7,144 bases of DNA. Source: Anaerolineae bacterium. GTDB lineage: Bacteria > Chloroflexota > Anaerolineae > Anaerolineales > Villigracilaceae. The stretch covers positions 1-7,144 of the forward strand of contig DQGV01000283.1 in NCBI GenBank assembly GCA_003524705.1. Reading direction: 5' to 3'. The translations under genes were made by a program, and so were the position numbers. This document shows, in pieces, positions 5,826 to 7,144 of this stretch. The notes beneath the pieces are model-generated. The model searched no databases. It was not told the origin of the DNA and saw only the letters and a program-made list of their open reading frames with translations. Position 1 is the stretch's first letter. Each line of letters starts with the position of its first letter.

Positions 5826-6764
5826 TTACTTCAAAGCATCTACAATGAGATTCACATTGTGTCTCATCATATCTAAATAGGTTCCAGCAGGCTCACCAAC
5901 GGTTAAAGATTCAAGATATAAATTATTCACAATCTTTACATCAGTTTCACTAGCAATTTGTTCAGCAAGCGTCGCATTTTCTACATCACTTAAAAAAATA
6001 GCAGGTACATCAATGGCATTGATATCATCAATCAATTGCGCCATTTGTTGTGCAGAAGATTGTGCATTTGTACTCGCACTTGGCAGAACTGTCCCAACCA
6101 CTTCAAAGCCATAACGTTCAGCAAAATAATTTAATGCTTCATGGTTTGTTACCAACAACTTTCTTTCGGCAGGAATTTGATTCACTTGCTCAACAATCCA
6201 TGCATCTAACTCTTGAAGTTGATTGATATACACTTGTGCATTTTGCTCATAAATTTCTTTGCCATCTGGGTCAACTTGAATCAATCCATCACGGATATTT
6301 TCTACATACGTGATGACAAGGTTTGGGTCAAGCCACATGTGAGGGTCACCCGCTTCATGTTCGTGACCTTCACCTGATTCTGCCTCGTCAGCATGCTCAT
6401 CATCTTCATGCGGAGTTAAACCTTCAGTTACTTCTACTACAATTCTTTCACCGCCTGCATTTTCAAGCAATGACTCAATAAAATGCTCATATTCCAAACC
6501 ATTCAGAATCAACAAATCACTTTCAGAAAGTTTTGCTATATCAGATGGAACAGGCTGATAAGCATGTGGGTCAGCACCGACTGGTAACAATGAATCAACT
6601 TGCACACGATTTCCTGCCACATTTTGAGCAATGTCTGCTAAGAAAGAAGTCGAAGCGAGAACTGTCAAACTGTTTGAGTCTGCTTGTGGGGCAGAGCCGC
6701 ATGAAGTTAGGATAAGAAGCGAAAGAATGCCTACCGTCATAATGATATTGAAAATCTTTTTCAT
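5826..6764 (-). CDS. znuA: Zinc-type metal-binding lipoprotein of an ABC importer
   Basis: This 312-residue cluster A-I (ZnuA/TroA/PsaA family) binding protein captures metal outside the membrane. Residues 1-21 are a signal sequence ending in a lipobox (LTSC, Cys22). Predicted ligands are His67 (ADPHAYQP), His142 (GDPHMWLD), His208 (TNHEALNYF) and an acidic residue near 285 (YLESL). Three histidines are the zinc-type pattern, whereas manganese-type proteins usually have Glu at the third position. An acidic His-rich loop (119-142, ending GEGHEHEAGDPH) matches the zinc-collecting loop of ZnuA proteins. The ATG at 6764 is preceded by AGGA (6772-6775) at seven bases. Upstream, 86 bp with two hairpins separate it from the Fur-family gene. 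Iron or manganese transport cannot be excluded. Confidence 0.93.
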   Translation of the reverse strand: MKKIFNIIMTVGILSLLILTSCGSAPQADSNSLTVLASTSFLADIAQNVAGNRVQVDSLLPVGADPHAYQPVPSDIAKLSESDLLILNGLEYEHFIESLLENAGGERIVVEVTEGLTPHEDDEHADEAESGEGHEHEAGDPHMWLDPNLVITYVENIRDGLIQVDPDGKEIYEQNAQVYINQLQELDAWIVEQVNQIPAERKLLVTNHEALNYFAERYGFEVVGTVLPSASTNAQSSAQQMAQLIDDINAIDVPAIFLSDVENATLAEQIASETDVKIVNNLYLESLTVGEPAGTYLDMMRHNVNLIVDALK

Positions 6765-6771
6765 TTAGAAT

Positions 6772-6775
6772 TCCT
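6772..6775 (-). promoter_or_regulatory. Ribosome binding site of the metal-binding lipoprotein gene
   Basis: AGGA on the minus strand lies seven bases before the ATG at 6762-6764. This supports that start and the lipoprotein signal it yields. The hairpin at 6783-6805 ends just upstream, leaving this site in a single-stranded AT-rich stretch. Confidence 0.6.
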
Positions 6776-6782
6776 ATTTTTT

Positions 6783-6805
6783 ATCCCCCGCTTTCGGCGA
6801 GGGAT
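6783..6805 (-). other. Hairpin just upstream of the metal-binding lipoprotein gene
   Basis: The arms at 6783-6791 (ATCCCCCGC on plus) and 6797-6805 (GCGAGGGAT) are separated by five bases. Read as minus-strand RNA, the single mismatch becomes a G-U pair, so the nine-pair stem is continuous only in the fur-to-znuA transcription direction. It ends seven bases before the Shine-Dalgarno. It is followed on the minus strand by an A-run, not a T-run, so it is not an ordinary terminator for the operon. Confidence 0.6.
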
Positions 6806-6820
6806 TTGATTTTTATGCTC

Positions 6821-6843
6821 TCGATGGGTCTGAGACCCGTCGA
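6821..6843. other. Near-perfect palindrome/hairpin after the Fur-family stop codon
   Basis: The arms at 6821-6831 and 6833-6843 (TCGATGGGTCT against AGACCCGTCGA) differ by one base. In plus-strand RNA that pair is a G-U wobble; in the minus direction it is an A-C mismatch. It lies eight bases beyond the Fur-family stop codon. No T-run follows on either strand. It could be a transcript-stabilising hairpin, a weak attenuator, a scattered intergenic palindrome or a protein-binding dyad; the sequence does not decide. Confidence 0.55.
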
Positions 6844-6850
6844 AGCCTTA

Positions 6851-7144
6851 CTATCTACAATTGACGCACAAACCAAACAACTGCAACCAATGTTCTTTGA
6901 TTTGATAGCCTGTTTTGCGAGAGATACTTTTGGTGAGTGTATCTAAATCATCACCGTCAAAAAATTCAACTTGACCACAATTTTGACACAACAATAAATG
7001 TTGATGCCCCACGCCTGCGGAAATAAATGCTTGACAACCAAGCGGCTGATGCACACGTTGAATAAGATGCAGTTCTTCGAGTTTTTCAAGTGTTCGATAA
7101 ACCGTGACCAAACCCAAGGCGCGATATTTTTTTCGGGCTTTGTC
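6851..7144 (-). CDS. Fur/Zur-family metalloregulator, C-terminal part (cut by right edge)
   Basis: The frame is open from the right edge to TAG at 6851-6853, giving the last 97 residues; the N-terminal part of the winged helix is missing. The end of the DNA-binding domain is seen as LGLVTVYRTLEKLEELHLI (visible residues 10-28), the Fur-family recognition helix. The dimerisation domain follows, with HQHLLLCQNCGQVEFFD (47-63) and a C-terminal CVNC (93-96). The four cysteines at 53, 56, 93 and 96 form the usual structural zinc site. His47/His49, Glu60 and His85 are candidate sensory ligands. In this family a metal-loaded dimer represses uptake genes. Its place directly upstream of a zinc-type importer suggests Zur, but Fur, Mur or PerR types are not excluded. 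The real start and promoter lie beyond the window. Confidence 0.9.
   Translation of the reverse strand, partial: DKARKKYRALGLVTVYRTLEKLEELHLIQRVHQPLGCQAFISAGVGHQHLLLCQNCGQVEFFDGDDLDTLTKSISRKTGYQIKEHWLQLFGLCVNCR

Noticed and set aside
6739..6764. Possible Fur/Zur box near the lipoprotein start (AT-rich, CATAATGATAT)
   Set aside because: It lies in the coding start and matches too few positions of a 19-bp Fur-type dyad; the operator is more likely upstream of the Fur-family gene, outside the window.
6783..6815. Rho-independent terminator on the plus strand (GC stem followed by TTTGATTTTTA)
   Set aside because: No plus-strand gene reads into it, the stem has an A-C mismatch on that strand, and the T-run is interrupted.

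Overview
The window is an ordinary-looking, AT-leaning bacterial chromosome segment with tightly packed genes and short gaps. The most likely source is a Chloroflexota (Anaerolineae-like) bacterium. This rests on a MutS2 with a C-terminal Smr domain, a divergent PlsY-family protein whose motif 1 reads GSGHATTTNT, short heptanucleotide tracts of a type common in such genomes, and lipoprotein signals on the exported proteins. The taxonomic call is an inference from remembered family resemblance, not from a search.

Layout. Bases 1-334 (minus strand) hold the first 111 residues of a sulfatase-family lipoprotein that runs off the left edge. A 75-bp divergent intergenic region (335-409) carries promoter-like elements for both sides. 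On the plus strand follow mutS2 (410-2803, 797 residues), a small uncharacterised gene (2835-3077) and a PlsY-family membrane protein (3092-3679). The strand then switches. From 3700 to the right edge everything is on the minus strand; in transcription order it is a Fur-family regulator (cut by the right edge), a metal-binding lipoprotein, an ABC ATPase, a membrane permease and a SRPBCC/CoxG-like small protein. The two halves converge at 3680-3699 with only 20 bp between stop codons and no clear terminator.

How the genes work together. The fur-family / substrate-binding / ATPase / permease block is a complete zinc-type (ZnuABC/TroABC-like) uptake system with its probable regulator in front. 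The lipoprotein has three histidines at the ligand positions (zinc-type rather than manganese-type) plus an acidic, His-rich loop. The ATPase ends in a Cys-Cys/His-rich tail that may also bind metal in the cytoplasm. The SRPBCC gene sits 34 bp downstream of the permease and may be co-transcribed, but its role is unknown. The mutS2 half is housekeeping: MutS2 proteins act in ribosome-collision rescue and in control of recombination.

I found no CRISPR array, transposase, rRNA, tRNA or phage gene. The least ordinary signals are three heptanucleotide-periodic tracts lying in frame in mutS2 linker segments (one forms a 17-bp perfect inverted repeat), a probably leaderless mutS2 transcript, a PlsY-family protein that lacks several residues conserved in the canonical enzyme and contains a 16-bp perfect inverted repeat, and two strong hairpins in the 86-bp leader between the fur-family gene and the metal-binding lipoprotein gene. 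None of these amounts to a clearly new system.
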